From Magicicada septendecula (Eukaryota; Arthropoda; Insecta; Hemiptera; Cicadidae), in the NCBI GenBank assembly GCA_034769895.1, contig CM068373.1:19511967-19575966 (forward strand): a stretch of 64,000 nucleotides of DNA. Direction: 5' to 3'. Below the pieces are notes generated by a model. The model saw only the letters and a program-made list of their open reading frames with translations. It searched no databases and was not told the DNA's origin. Both the position numbers and the translations under genes were made by a program. Below, piece by piece: positions 45,614-57,007 of this stretch. The first letter of the stretch is position 1. The number at the start of each line of letters is the position of its first letter.

Positions 45614-46440
45614 CAGTGGCGAAGTTACATGGAGGCAATTGAGGCAATGCCTACCCTAAAAAATTCTGTAGAATAAAAATTATAAATACGTATGAACTAC
45701 ATAACGTAAAGATTATACATTGTTACTGGGACTGTCAAATTTATTAAACCGAAACGTGCTTTATTGAGCGACCGCTAGATGGTGACAGGTGAGATTCGGC
45801 ATAGTTCGTTTAAAGCGAATGAGGCAACCTGAACTTGCCTCAGCGTTTTTTGTATACATCGTATGTAAGCAATGTAGAGGTGTGATAGGGAAGTGTAGGG
45901 AGGGGGGATTGTCCCGCGCTGTACACATAGAGCTTTGAGGCATGCCTCACTTCTGTGGTCCAAACAGTTAAGTTAAAGCGCCTGTGTTGTTTCTAAGTGT
46001 TTATTTTATGCGGTTATTAAAAGTGTCACTGTTATTCCGCTGAACTAACAGATGATCAAGATTGTTATTTGAATTATTTGTAACATTAAACATATATATA
46101 GAAACTAATCAAGTTTAAAAATTTGAAGTTCAATCAGTTGTATTATTGTGTAGGACTAATACAAGGATTGTTCAATAGACACACGTATAGAGCTGTAAAG
46201 CATTTTTTATTCAACGATTTTAAAAGAAGTCTCCAATAACATTAAGACATGAGTTCCACTGTTGCGCTAACCTGTAGATTCCCTGCTAGTAAAATTCTTA
46301 CGGCTGTTTGTGGAACCATTCGGTTACAGCAACTCTACCTCAGCGTCCGATTTGACCCACCGTCCTTTTAGTGATTCCTTAAAAAAAATTTAAGATAAGA
46401 TTTTTGCCTACCCATTCATTAACTACTAGCTTCGCCAGTA
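45614..46440 (+). mobile_element. hAT-like element carrying mariner sequence
   Basis: The left end CAGTGGCGAAGTTAC and the inverted right end ACTGGCGAAGCTAG are hAT-type termini, and GGCAATGCCTACCC versus GGGTAGGCAAAAATC lie just inside. No 8-bp duplication is readable (ATATATAT versus AGCAAATT). In unit A the same element (43291 to about 44052) has lost its right end. It contains a mariner C-terminal fragment. Confidence 0.5.
46192..46379 (-). pseudogene. Mariner transposase C-terminal fragment (unit B)
   Basis: Second copy of the fragment at 43862-44052, created by the tandem duplication. It shares QGIYRLAQQWNSCLNVIGDF and differs by a few bases, including a one-base loss near 46332 that shifts the frame upstream of it. 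Confidence 0.8.
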
Positions 46441-46719
46441 AGCAAATTGGTGTCCATTTTTTCGGCTTGCACGCGTTATGTTGGTGTGGGTTTCGGCACT
46501 TTCCATTTAAAAAGCGTGCAAACGTAAGAAAATAAACATGTGTGATGCCAGAAATAACGTGAATTGTGTGTTTGTGTCTTACCTGCCTTTTTATTGCCGT
46601 ATTAAATGAAAAATATTATATTACATTAAAATTAAAAAATTTTAATTTTATTGCCTGGCAACAAAATTATTTTATTTTTAACAATTACCATTGTTTCAAA
46701 AAGTTTAAATAAATTTTCA

Positions 46720-48180
46720 AGTACTTTACTCTTGTTAAAACGTAAAAGGTTGCAGGTAAACTACCCCTTCCCTTTAACCGATCTTCACCAAAATCGAAAG
46801 TCCTTGAGACCTCTACAATTCAGGGATGTATGCAAAAATTATTTGATTCTGTTTGAATTTGCGGCTGTTATCGTTTGCCATAGAAAATACGCTTGATAAA
46901 AAAACGGTGCAGGTAAACTACCCCTTCCCCTTAACAGATCTTCACCAAAAACAATAGGTCTTGAGTACTCTACAAATCAGGGCTGTATGCAAAACATTAT
47001 TTGATTCTGTTTGAATTTGCGGCTGTTATCGTTTGCCATAGAAAATACCCTTGTTAAAAAAATGTTGCAAGTAAACTACCCCTTTCCCTCAACCGATCTT
47101 CACCAAAAACAATAGGTCTTGAGAACTCTACAATTTAGGGCGGTATGCAAATAATCGTTTGATTCTGTTTGAATTTGCGGCTGTTATCGTTTGCCATAGG
47201 AAATACCCTTGTTAAAACATAAAACGTTACAGGTAAACTACCCCTTTCCCTTAACCGATCTTCACCAAAAACAACAGGTCGTGAAAACTCTACAATTCAG
47301 GGCTGTATACGAAACATTATTTAAGTCTGTTTGAATTTGCGGCTATCGTTTGCCAAAAAAAATTTCCCTTGATAAAAAAAACCGTTGCCGGTAAACTACC
47401 CCTTCCCCACAACCGATCTTCACCAAAAACAATAGGTCGCGAGTACTCTACAAATCAGGGCTGTATGCAAAAAATTATTTGATTCTGTTTGAATTTGCGG
47501 CAGTTATCGTTTGCCATAGAAAATACGCTTGATAAAAAACGTTGCCGGTAAACTACCCCTTCCCCTCAACCGATCTTCACCAAAAACAAAAGGTCTTGAG
47601 TACTCTACAAATCAGGGCTGTATGCAGAAAATTATTTGATTCTGTTTGAATTTGCGGCTGTTATCGTTTGCCAAATAAAATACCCTTGTTAAAAAAACGT
47701 TGTTGGTAAACTACCCCTTTCCCTTAACCGATCTTCACCAAAAACAATAGGTCTTGAGAACTCTACAATTTAGGGCTGTATGCAAATAATCTTTTGATTC
47801 TGTTTGAATTTGCGGCTGTTATCGTTTGCCATAAGAAATACCCTTGTTAAAACATAAAACGTTACAAGTAAACTACCCCTTTCCCTTAACCGATCTTCAC
47901 CAAAAACAAAAGGTCTTGAGAACTCTACAATTCATGGCTGTATACGAAACATTATTTGATTCTGTTTGAATTTGCGGCTGTTATCGTTTGCCAAAAAAAA
48001 AAATTTCCCTTGATAAAAAAAAACCGTTGCAGGTAAACTACCCCTTTCCATCAACCGATCTTCACCAAAAACAATACGTCGCGAGTCCTCTACAAATCAG
48101 GGCTGTATGCAAAAAATTATTTGATTCTGTTTGAATTTGCGGCAGTTATCGTTTGAAAAAAAATCTAGAGACACACAGAC
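46720..48180 (+). repeat. 159-bp tandem array, 9 units (unit B)
   Basis: ACTACCCC recurs at about 46760, 46918, 47075, 47238, 47395, 47552, 47709, 47872 and 48040. Variants show that units 2-5 and 6-9 correspond one to one (for example ACATAAAACGTTAC in units 4 and 8, ATTTAGGGC with CAAATAATC in 3 and 7). A block of four units, about 635 bp, was therefore duplicated. Confidence 0.85.
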
Positions 48181-48676
48181 ACACAGACACACAGACACAC
48201 ACACACAGACACTTTTCGGAAAACGACTTTTTTTCATGTTTTGAGTGTAGTAGAATCAGAATCTGCAATAATCTCGAACACGATTTTTTTTGCCATCACC
48301 ATACTTCCATTCCTTAAGGAAATATGGAAGTAAAAAATTACCCGCTCCCCCTTCAACTACTCTTTTCATTTATAGACCGTTCATCTATCTTTCTATAGTC
48401 GATTATTATGACCTTCTTTTCAGGATACATTATTTGTCAAAATGAAGTATTTTACTCTAGTCAAAACGTAAAACATTGCAGGTCATCTGCCCCTTCCCCT
48501 TAACCGATCTATACCAAAATCCAGGTCTACTGCCCATTCCCCTTAACCGATTTTTACCAAAGTCAATAAGTTTTAAGTCCTCTAGAATTCGGGCACACAT
48601 GCAAAAAATTATTCGATTTTGTTTGAGTTTGCGGCAGTTATCGTTCGCCATAAGAAAAATTCTACACAAAGAGACT

Positions 48677-48991
48677 AATAATATATATAATACTTTCACT
48701 TATGAACGTACTATTGTTACTTCCCAAACGTTTCAAGATGTTGTTTCTCTTCATTTCACACTGATCCACACACATAATTCGAACCTCAGCGCCAATCCCT
48801 TCCTACCATCAACCCCCACCACACACTCCATTCCGCAACGGTTATTCTGTAATCGACAGTTGGTACTCAACCCACTGAAGAAGAGGAACAACATCTTGAA
48901 ACGTTTGGGAAGTAACAATAGTAAGTTCATAAGTGAAAGTATTATATATATTATTAAATTAATAAGTGAACGAAGAGGATGCAACAGCAAG
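48677..48991 (+). mobile_element. Palindromic retroposon, 11-bp target duplication
   Basis: ACAAAGAGACT flanks it (48666-48676, 48992-49002), inserted in the outer HINE-like element. Arms of about 75 bases (AATAATATATATAATACTTT and complement) enclose a CA-rich non-palindromic centre. The 35-nt tail AATTAATAAGTGAACGAAGA follows. The plus strand has CTGAAGA (48875-48881), a stem and GAAACGTTTGG (GAAA at 48898-48901). Confidence 0.85.
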
Positions 48992-49117
48992 ACAAAGAGA
49001 CTTTTTGGAAAATTACTTTTCTTCATGTTTTAAGGGTAGTACAATCAAAATCTGCCCTTATCTCGAACAGGATTTTTCCGCGATCACCATACTTCCATTT
49101 CTTTACGAAATATGGAA

Positions 49118-49676
49118 GTAAGAACTTCATTCACACGTATAGTTGGTTTTCAATTAAATACGTATTTCTCCACTTGTGTTTGGTTTTATCTAGCGTATTT
49201 CACATCGATTTTTTGCCGGAATTAAAATCTCTGTCCAACATTGTATTCAGATAGTAGTGTCGAGGAATTCTAATTACAAGAGTGCAATCTTATTGCTATT
49301 TAGTATAACTACTATTCTGCATCTTAATGTTTGTGGTATGACGTCTGCACTGTGTGGGTTTACGCTTGTTTGAGTTGACTTAACCGTGTGTTTGATTTGC
49401 TGATTGCGTCTGGTTAAAAACCTGGTGTCTGCCGATACTGTCTCAGCACTACTGTGTTTGTTCAGCAGAATCGAATCCGCCGTAAGGATGTACTTTGTTA
49501 ACGCAACTAACTAAGATCAGTAATGAAGCAGCTTGGAACCTTTTCTTTTGTAATTCTGAATCGTTAACGTCGTGTAGACGCTTTTTGTTGTTCTTATCAT
49601 TGAAACACCTTCTTATCTCATCAAACACCACATACTTCTATGACTTACTTCAGCTACACGTAAGTGTATACTATAT
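49118..49676. other. Spacer, nothing recognised
   Basis: About 560 bases between the composite and the next LTR. Confidence 0.4.
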
Positions 49677-50934
49677 TGCTACGACAATCACGAAAATTCG
49701 AGAGCGTCATACTACACGTTTCTCGACTAGCCCAGCGTGCAGCGTCTGTTGTAAGGTCGTGCACTTACCTAATGTTGTGCACTGTCGTGTCTGTTTTCTC
49801 CAGACTTTGTAGAGCATTTGTAACTACGCAAATTATGTCGGCACGCCGCCCAGGAATATGTAAAATTATTCTGTAACCACTGCGGGATCTATATAAGCAA
49901 CAGCGCCCGGCTTAGTCAGTTAGTTACACCTGGCGATATTGTAGAGTACGGGTCAAGTACTATTGTGCGGAAAGTGATTATTGTATTAATGACGTGCGGT
50001 ACTGTAATAAAGTGACATTATTATTGTGTGTGGACAAATTTAACTTCAATTACTGTACGACAGTACTTCGTAGAATTTAAATTGCCATTTCTTCTTCTTC
50101 TTCTTCTTCTTCTTCTTCTTCTTCTTCTTCTTCTTCTTCTTCTTCTTCTTCTTCTTCTTCTTCTTCTTCTTCTTCTTCTTCTTCTTCTTCTTCTTCTTCT
50201 TCTTCTCCTTCTTCTTCTTCTTCTTCTTCTTCTTCTCCTTCTTCTTCTTCTTCTCCTTTTTCTTATTCTCGTCTTCAAGGATTAGGTTATATAAACCTGT
50301 TTCGGCACCCATCTCATCCTCGAACGACCCACATTTCTTCTACAAATGGTTTTATAGTTCATTCCAGTCCTTTCTCCGAGGCTGCTTTGGATGCTACAAG
50401 TATTTCAAAGTTTTGTATGAACAGGTTACTGGCTTGTTGCACAACCCCGTACCAGGAGGACCAGAGACTCTTCTGTTAGGGTTACCATACCTTAGCCGAA
50501 AGACCCCTGTTTTAGGGCCGAAGAGATTTGCCCTCACCCTTCTCTTTCTGATACTGAAAGTTACTTAGTATTTGCAGTGCTCACGTATCGGCATCAGTGA
50601 GCACTCTAGGATCCTAAGCCACCCAAAATTAAGAAATTAGAATTGAAAAAGGAATTGACGCTAGCCCTCGATTACTCTAATAGCGTCGGGATCAGAAACA
50701 ATAAGAGGCAGTCAAGAGAGACTAGACTAGTGACTGAAGGAAGGCATCGCACCCAAAACAAGTTGAAGCAAAGGGAGAATACAGCTAGAGCACATCGGGA
50801 TTGCCAAACCCATAACCACAAGATGTGGACCCCTGAAAATTCTGACTAATTACAGCTGGCAATTAGTAACTTCATAAGTGTCAATTATTTTGTTTCAACT
50901 GTACAAAATTACGATCCATGAGACCGTCGTAACA
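49677..50934 (+). mobile_element. LTR with ATAT duplication, interrupted
   Basis: Starts TGCTACGACAATC and ends GACCGTCGTAACA, with ATAT on both sides (49673-49676, 50935-50938). It carries CACTGCGGGATCTATATAAG as promoter and AATAAA downstream. About 780 bp of foreign sequence (50060-50838) splits it before the ACTAATTACAGCTGGCAATT segment. Confidence 0.8.
50060..50838 (-). mobile_element. Unidentified retroposon with (GAA)n tail in LTR
   Basis: The insert ends, on the minus strand, in about 55 GAA units (50089-50266), preceded by CCTAATCCTTGAAGACGAGA. This is the position of the microsatellite tail of some LINEs or SINEs. The rest (GC-richer, for example AGAAAGAGAAGGGTGAGGGC) has no RT similarity that I recognise. 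No clean target duplication was seen. It could be a LINE 3' untranslated region or a SINE. Confidence 0.5.
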
Positions 50935-51239
50935 ATATTTTTCTGGACATGTAGATAATAAAGGCGTTTGTTATATCTTAGAGTTGTTATTACTACTATG
51001 TATTGTTGTGTATTGTTACTACGTGTTTAAACACTAGAAACATAATAATCGCCATCAGGTGTAATCACTATTTAGGATTTTAATGTCAGTTTAAATAAAG
51101 AGTACAATAAACTGCTGTATACAAACTTTTTCAGGCTTACGTTTGATAAACACACTCTAACGTAACGATCAGTAAATGTAACCTAATCAACAGTGTTGCA
51201 CTAAATAATATAAGTCACCAATTAGAGATGACTGCCATT

Positions 51240-51740
51240 AGGAAGCAAGACAAAGGTACAAAATGCAGAATTAATTTGGGAAAGATGGCTACATTAATCT
51301 ACATTGATCTACATTAAATGGAATCCTGTGGGATAAGGAAATTACAACAGAAACTAAAACCAAAATATTTAAAACCATTGTTAGAAGTATCATGATATAG
51401 CTCAGAAATTTCGACTACTTGGGCAAGAGTATCCGGACGTGAGAAAGTTACAAATGAAGTCATTAAGGACAGAATTAATGTGAAAAATTCAATTGTTGAT
51501 TTTATCAAAAACAAAAAAAATCTATGGTATGGACACACGAAAAGAATAGCACAGGGAAGATTGCCAAGGAGAGTTGTAGAATGGACCCCACCAGGCAGAA
51601 GGAAAAGAGGATGACCACCTGGATAGAAGAAATTTAGACTATATTGAAGGAACGTGAAATTGAAGAAGATCTTTGGATGGACAAGCAGCAGTGGAAGACG
51701 AGAATTGAATCACTTCTGTAATCTTTGGTTCCGAAAAATG
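51240..51740 (+). pseudogene. LINE RT C-terminal remnant, Tigger-free paralogue
   Basis: The plus strand reads GRLPRRVVEWTPPGRRKRG then LKKIFGWTSSSGR, from the LINE C-terminal region ('H.KRM...RLPRR...W.PPGRRKRGRP'), with stops. It is the paralogue of 21062-22830 and preserves the uninterrupted join TTAGAAGTATCATGATATAG. No catalytic RT motif remains. Confidence 0.8.
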
Positions 51741-52274
51741 TGTAAACAGTGTACAGCCGGAAATGAATAATTATAATCAATTGCAGATGCCTGCTCTCAA
51801 AATTTCATAGATAAGAAATTGTTTTACCAATTCTAATTATCACTTTACCCTAAAGAGCACACAATAACAATTCCCATAACAAACAGTGAATTACTGATCT
51901 ATAAAATTAACTTTGCTTCTGCATCGGTATTCATACCTAAGCTGTGTAGCGAAGCATGCCACAAAATAACCCGGATGCCGATAGAATCGACCGTGATCTA
52001 AAAGCCGCGTCTGGTAAGATCGAGAAGTGCGCGAGCATTGCGTAACACCGCCGCTCACACAAAGCGTGCCAAGCGCCGTGTACTCAGACACGTTAACACA
52101 CCATAATGCTCCACATTTATTTTATCTTTATTACCAACTTCAGAGTTTAAAACAACATTATTTTTCGCTATTCCTTTACATTTCTTACACATACCATCCC
52201 TTTCTAGGTTGGCCAATACTTTTCCACCCACTAGTTTACATTTTGTCTGTATTTTTGTTGTATTTATTCACGTT
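51741..52274. other. Spacer, nothing recognised
   Basis: About 530 bases, no recognised element. Slightly GC-richer at 51960-52090. Confidence 0.4.
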
Positions 52275-52291
52275 GTATGTTCTTTTTACTT

Positions 52292-52753
52292 ATAAATTAA
52301 TAAATTTCCTTAGATCTGTCGTGTGACTTTGTTTTGTATTTGAAATGACGCGTTTAGGAACATATGTTTCATCATCAGATTACTTCGCTCAGTTGAGATT
52401 GTTAAATGTTAAAATCACATTACTCAAATGTTAAAAATACACGTCAGTATGGGTGGCCCCCTTTGAAGGCTGACTGGATACTCCGGTCTGATGAGTATCC
52501 AAGTCTGATGAGTATGATGAAGGCTAATAAGTGTCCGGTCAGCCTTCAAAGGGTGCCACCCATACTGACGTATATTTTTAACATTTAAGTAATATGATTT
52601 TAACATTTAACGATCTCAACCGAGTGAAGTAATCTGATGGATGGAACATACGTTCCGAAGCGCGTCATTATAAATATAAAAAGTCACACCACGGATATAA
52701 GATAATTTATTAACTTATAAATAACAAACTAACTTGGATACCAATAACAATAT
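52292..52753 (+). mobile_element. Palindromic retroposon, 16-17 bp target duplication
   Basis: GTATGTTCTTTTTACTT at 52275-52291 and GTATGTCTTTTTACTT at 52754-52769 flank it (one-base indel). The body is a long palindrome with an inner pair CACGTCAGTATGGGTG and complement. The tail ends ACTTGGATACCAATAACAAT, matching the tail of 32279-32774. Cores: minus CTGATGA (52371-52377) with TAAA in place of GAAA; plus CTGATGG at 52634 with GAAG then CGCGTC. Confidence 0.8.
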
Positions 52754-52769
52754 GTATGTCTTTTTACTT

Positions 52770-53155
52770 TCTGCTATAGCTCATAGTTTCTTACTTTATA
52801 TTGGATACTCTTAAATACTACTTCTTAAAGAGCTGCATTATCATTAGGATTTCTCCATATAAACAGAGGGATGAGATTTGACAGCTTTTGGCAGTAACAC
52901 ATCTAGGATATGGAAACCCCGAATATGGAATCTATAATCGGACAATTGTAATGTACTTACAGATGTCGCAAAGCAAATTTATACAAGATGTGAAATTTGT
53001 GTGTGTTATTTTTTCTGTCCTCGGGGATCACTCTTTATTACCTATGCCTCTTTAACTTGATACCTAGCTACTTATCTACGTATGTCTATATCTATCTATC
53101 AATCTGTCTGTCTGTCTATCTCTCTGTCTACCTCTGTGTTTGTCTACCAATATAC
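52770..53155. other. Spacer ending in a TCTG/TATC tract
   Basis: Includes an interrupted tetranucleotide repeat, TATCTATC then TCTGTCTGTCTG, at about 53085-53145, next to the LTR. Confidence 0.6.
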
Positions 53156-53696
53156 TGTTACGACATCACAGAACAATCTACGTGTTTATCGAACGTACCA
53201 GAAGAATCTCGATGTAACGCGTATGGCATACGTGCTTGTCGACGCATTCGCGAGAGGTTTCTCGAAGGCGCCAGCCGCAGCACAGACTGTGTCAAGGCCG
53301 CAGTTAATTACGTAGTTCACACGAACGCTAAGACGCAATTAGGAAAATTCTGGTCTGTGAGCGCAGGTATAAATACATGGCGGCAGCGGCCTTAAGTTTC
53401 AGTATTAGTGCGATATATTTACAGAGCGGTTCGAGTTATTACTGTGTAAGTTCAAGTGGTTATTAGTGAAGTGCTGGGTTTTATAATCGGGCGGTATAAT
53501 TGTAATAAAGTTGTGTTTAATATTAGTGACATTTTATTTAGTGTGAACAATTGTCATTTGATTTGTTGTAGTAGACTGTGTTGTTAATTACGCACTGTTT
53601 AACTGTAAAAATTAAAGCTGGTGTTTAGTGACGTAATTGGTGTCTTGTAATTTGTTTTCCACTGTACCTACGACGATCAAGTAGACCGTCGTTACA
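53156..53696 (+). mobile_element. Solo LTR, GGTATAAAT promoter subfamily
   Basis: Starts TGTTACGACATCACAG and ends GACCGTCGTTACA. Flanks are ATAC and ATAT. It has GTGTCAAGGCCGCAGTTAAT, the TATA box GCAGGTATAAATACATGG and the full 3' half. A 132-codon ORF across its left part is incidental. Confidence 0.85.
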
Positions 53697-55047
53697 ATAT
53701 TAAAAACTTTTTAATGTATTAGAATACTTTATAAATTAATATTTGCTTATAAAATTTACAACTTGCTGATTTGATGTTTTAATTGAGAGTGTTGGATTTA
53801 AATACATGTAAAAAAAAATACTTACGGGCATTATATAATAGTGGTATTGCATATTACCCGACACGCGATTTTGGAAAATAATTATTCCTGTTAGGTTGTA
53901 CATAGAATTATACATTATATAATTAATTTTACGTTAGAGTAACTGTTATGACCTAAATATAAACAAGAATACACCTTAAACTGAGACACTAAGTAGATTA
54001 CAATCGATGGCAAGTGTACATGAAATGCAAACTGTTTTGTTAACATTTACGTTCAAAGTTTCTGGAAACACGGAAAAACAAACAAGCTTCTTTCTCAACA
54101 ACACCAGTCTGTCTGATGACGTCACGGTAACACTAGCGGTTCCTAGTTGCTTCCTGTAGTAATTCCAGTACATGACAATAGAATAAAATCCTCAAAGGAG
54201 CTCGAATAGGCAGGCATTCTATATTGCCCACCTATTCCATATTACCCGCTTTTCCTCGGTGTGTGTGTATCTTTATCTTCATATAAATATCAATAATAAA
54301 AAAAAATAAAAATTTTTGTTATATGAATGTAAATATTCTTGTTTATAAAACTTGAATGATTTTATATTGAAACGTAGAAGCAAGTGTAAAATATTCCAAA
54401 GAATAGGCCAAATATACAAAGTCTATAATGTTTAAAGTAAAAAGAAACTCGTAAGTTAATCAATAGTTTAAGGAATGCTTCAGACGATATTTTTTTTTTT
54501 TTAATGGAAGAACTTGGTGTGAAAAAGCTTTGTGCAAGATGGCTACCCATCTGGAGTTGTTGCATTTGTTTGGACGTCCAGTGCGACCACGTTTTCATTG
54601 CTAGTACGACCACGTTTAAACTCAAGTGCCTACTTACAGACCGTTGGTTTTGAAGTCACAACATCTCCTGACAGATTTACAATTTCGTTCTGAATTTCCG
54701 TTGTCGCTAAACAATTTTTTACAAAGCGTCACACCACGATATTTGATTTTTCAGTTTTTCAAACCACGCATGACACGTCAATTTTAAACAGCTTCTAAAC
54801 AATGAATAAATTGATAGTTGGACTTGGAAATTAACAGTTTACATAAAAAATACAAATCTTGCAGCACACGGAAAATTTTAGTTTTACCGCTAAGCTACAG
54901 ATGTCGCTCCGCGAACTTTTCAACCTCTTATATTTCTAATGATACAGGAAATTTACCTAACATACTCGTTATGAATGGCTCATTATATTTGAATTTGAAT
55001 TTAACTGACGGACCTTTGTTATTACAGGAAAAAATATAAATGCTACG
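53697..55047. other. 1.35 kb AT-rich spacer
   Basis: TATTACCCG occurs at about 53853 and 54240 (CATATTACCCGACACG and CATATTACCCGCTTTT) in direct orientation, which may be ends of an unidentified repeat. No coding similarity was recognised. Confidence 0.4.
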
Positions 55048-55082
55048 TTTTGGCCACCCAAACATTCAACAGCGGTCTTCAG
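55048..55082 (-). repeat. Hammerhead-like motif
   Basis: The minus strand reads CCTGAAGACCGCTGTTGAAT, GGGTGG and CCAAAACGTAGC. The order is the same as elsewhere, with GAAA replaced by AAAA. No palindrome or tail was identified around it. Confidence 0.4.
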
Positions 55083-57005
55083 GCTAATTATATACTAATA
55101 CATGTAAAGACATAAATAATACTCTGTCAATCAGTCATTCCTTACGCATATGGTTTGTTTGAAAACATTAGTAAGGTAACCACTGAATTTGGGTTGCGCA
55201 CTGTTTTTTACTCCCTCAATACTTCAGAAAAATTAGGAAAATTATTAACCATTACGAAACCTTCTCACCCTGTGTTTAATTGGGAAAAATATTATTATAG
55301 TATCCCGTGAAGTATCAAAGCGGGACCCAAATGAAAGTGGATCAACAACGAAAAAGAATAAGGCGCATAATGCACGAATATAAAGTATATGCAAGCTAAA
55401 ATAATCAGTTAGATTATTTACGTGCATTAGCACATATTATTGTACTGTAATAATAAATAAATAACTAATTCTCATTGATATTAATTAATTAGGAAAATTA
55501 GATTAAGAATTTTTATTTTAGGAAAATTTGTTTTAGGAAACGTGTTTTGTAGGAAAATTGGATTAGGAAAACTGTCCGGAAATCGCTGGAAATTTTATTG
55601 TCGGGTATATAAAACGGACTACAGTAAATAGTGTGTTCCTGACTGAAACATTCTGCATTCAGAATGGATCGGTGAAGCTTAAAGATTTTATGAAAATCTT
55701 ATATAAGTACACTGAGCATCAAGTGGTATATCATGCTGCAGTATTTACTGAGAAAGTATTTCTTAGAAATGAAAATACCTCTGCTTTAAAAGGAGCTTAG
55801 CACGCGTTTCCTGTGTTGCTGGCCATATCTGCTGACAAAGTATCAGTTGGCAAGCTTATTTCAGCTTGCTGCTAGACGAGATTGAGAAACAAAGATAGTT
55901 CACATCTCATCATTAGAGAATTATTATTATATGTCTAGAGTAACTGCAAAATGATGAAGAAAATATAATTACTTATTTCAGTAATATTGCTAAGTGGCAG
56001 GCGTTACCACCTCTGTCATTAGTTATTATTTCTGTGAACTCAGCTATTCCTGTCTGCAATCAAATTACGGGCTGTATTAAGGACAGTAAATATGAAACGT
56101 TTACGCCTTCAAACTTTCTGCTGATTCCTGTAAATAATAATAAATGCATTGCAAACACAAAAGTAATCAACTTTAATAACTTCAAAAAAATTGTTTTCAT
56201 TGTCATGAATGTTTTACCTACGAGATTTCTGAAATCGCCGATTAATATATTTCAAAAATTAAAACACTGGAATTAAAATGGCGAAACTTTTAAAAAACAT
56301 ACATTTATTAGAAAAAACATTTGAAACACAGACTTGTAATGTTTATGTTCATTCATTGAAATAATTAATAAATAAAATATGGAACAACAATTCAAAAAGA
56401 TCGATTATAAATTTATTAATATTTGCAATTTGTAAAGAATATTAAAAACATGTATGTAAGCAATTCATGTATTTTTGATTTCTAAAACAATTGTAGACAA
56501 AAGACTAATGTTTAATCAACTTTAAACCACCAGTCTAAAAACAAAGTTTTTATCATGAAAATTTGATCTTTATACAGACCAAGCTGTTGGCTGTATGTAA
56601 AAGCGATATTTATCCGAGTCAGAGAAAACATGTGCTCCGGTAAAAATAGAAAAGTTTCAAGCAAAGATGCCGCGTTTGAGAGTTCACTATATAAGTGAGA
56701 AAAATATTTCCCATGGGGTAAAGGGAAGGCAGAATCACGTTTCGCTTTCGTGTTCGCACCCTCTTCGACGCGCCAAACAAAAGTTTTAACTTATTAAAGT
56801 CCTACTAAGTATCACTTACTTATCCTTTGTAAACACGCCTCGTTGCCACCTAAACATATCTACTCGTGCACTTTTTCATACGTTTCAACACAAGATAGTA
56901 TCAGCTTTAAAAATATATCTTTGTAGAGTAAAGAATACATAAAGACGTGTACGAGCACACACAGACACACACATGCACTAATTCTCGTACAAGGTGACCT
57001 TCACA
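55083..57005. other. 1.9 kb AT-rich spacer, nothing recognised
   Basis: Short AGGAAAATT repeats at about 55488-55580. An 80-codon plus-strand ORF (56034-56276) has no recognised similarity. A GC-richer patch at 56640-56800 was not identified. Confidence 0.4.
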
Positions 57006-57007
57006 TA

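Larger units (their letters stand above)
45307..48332 (+). mobile_element. Inner HINE-like unit B
   Basis: Same order as unit A but longer. It has nine 159-bp repeat units instead of five, retains 83 bp with the right hAT-like terminus (about 46378-46460) that A lacks, and has only a few GT units where A has 21. It ends at the A-rich site where the outer element continues. No Rep/helicase sequence is seen. Confidence 0.7.
42657..49117 (+). mobile_element. Outer HINE-like element split by two inner copies
   Basis: The left part (42657-42984) starts CGTATGGAGAACCATACACG and holds GTATCCGTGGTTACATAG. The right part (48333-49117) resumes with TTACCCGCTCCCCCTT and ends CATACTTCCATTTC...ATGGAAGTA. 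The uninterrupted copy at 35285-36114 has these two parts adjacent, which proves the split. The interruption is 5.3 kb of two tandem inner elements. The right part also carries a palindromic retroposon at 48677-48991. Confidence 0.65.

Noticed and set aside
42985..48332. Assembly duplication instead of a real tandem
   Set aside because: The two units differ by scattered substitutions, an 83-bp indel, different GT lengths and different array sizes, so they are distinct copies. Long reads would still be useful.
50021..50312. ORFs of poly-Leu, Arg and Lys
   Set aside because: They are products of the (CTT)n tract.
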